IMG/VR virus record: IMGVR_UViG_3300034072_000758
Location: 1 to 64,000 of that record
From: a virus
Strand: one strand, 5' to 3'
DNA length: 64,000 bases
Below the pieces are notes generated by a model. That model did not search any database. It was not told the DNA's origin and worked only from the letters and a program-made list of their open reading frames with translations. Each line of letters opens with the position of its first letter. Position 1 is the stretch's first letter. The translations under genes were made by a program, and so were the position numbers. Positions 63,985 to 64,000 of this stretch are shown in pieces.

Positions 63985-64000
63985 GTGCGTATCTTAGCGC

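Noticed and set aside
1-64000. CRISPR arrays, insertion sequences, integrase or attachment sites
   Set aside because: None was seen. The only strong repetition is in the adhesin repeats, and no transposase or integrase motif was found.

Overview
The window is a densely coding stretch (almost no gaps, both strands, genes joined by ATGA/TAATG overlaps) of a large contractile-tailed phage of the T4 superfamily, probably a jumbo phage. Markers for this are a gp17-type large terminase, a gp41-type helicase with its primase, rIIA/rIIB, a T4 gp26-like baseplate hub protein, PhoH, dUTPase, dCMP deaminase, and late promoters resembling TATAAATA. The host is probably a proteobacterium. An alphaproteobacterium is plausible because of the leaderless late mRNAs and TTGAC-type promoters, but nothing in the window proves it. 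I saw no tRNA gene, CRISPR array, insertion sequence or integrase.

Layout. 1-7.3 kb: end of an unknown gene, peptide deformylase, a YqeY-like protein, a 739-residue RING/TerD-like protein, dCMP deaminase, and a PIN/NYN-like protein. 7.3-11.3 kb: two glycosyltransferases, then two divergent late genes, one of them an Acb1-type anti-CBASS 2H phosphoesterase. 11.3-14.8 kb: primase and replicative helicase. 14.8-19 kb: a late operon of unknown proteins, several starting with a T4-like capsid-targeting leader. 19-25.2 kb: dUTPase, a third glycosyltransferase, gp26-like hub protein, SmpB, ClpS, and Thg1-like 3'-5' polymerase. 25.2-30.6 kb: a MoxR-type ATPase with its VWA/metallopeptidase partner, ClpP, and translation initiation factor IF-1. 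30.6-38.5 kb: rIIA, rIIB, glutaredoxin, CCA-adding enzyme, alpha/beta hydrolase. 39-46.4 kb: one 2464-residue adhesin. 46.4-46.8 kb: a non-coding stretch holding a probable structured RNA. 46.8-56 kb: DUF3841-like protein, HNH/RNA-ligase fusion, tryptophanyl-tRNA synthetase, phosphoesterase, PhoH. 56-64 kb: a virion-like protein, a packaged-type ADP-ribosyltransferase, a methyltransferase, three tandem paralogues, the large terminase, and a DEDD exonuclease.

The main theme is control of translation and protein fate. One 64-kb window carries IF-1, peptide deformylase, TrpRS, a CCA-adding enzyme, a Thg1-like enzyme, an RNA ligase, SmpB, ClpS and ClpP. Together these touch initiation, N-terminal maturation, tRNA charging, both tRNA ends, ribosome rescue and N-degron proteolysis. 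A second theme is host-directed proteins with a capsid-targeting leader (ADP-ribosyltransferase, possibly Acb1 and others), which may be injected with the DNA.

Regulation is unusually legible. Early/middle genes have sigma70-like promoters, TTGAC(A/T) with a 16-bp spacer and TAnnnT. Several late genes carry NNTAAATAN exactly 3-4 nt before the start codon, so their mRNAs should be leaderless. I used this spacing to choose several start codons.
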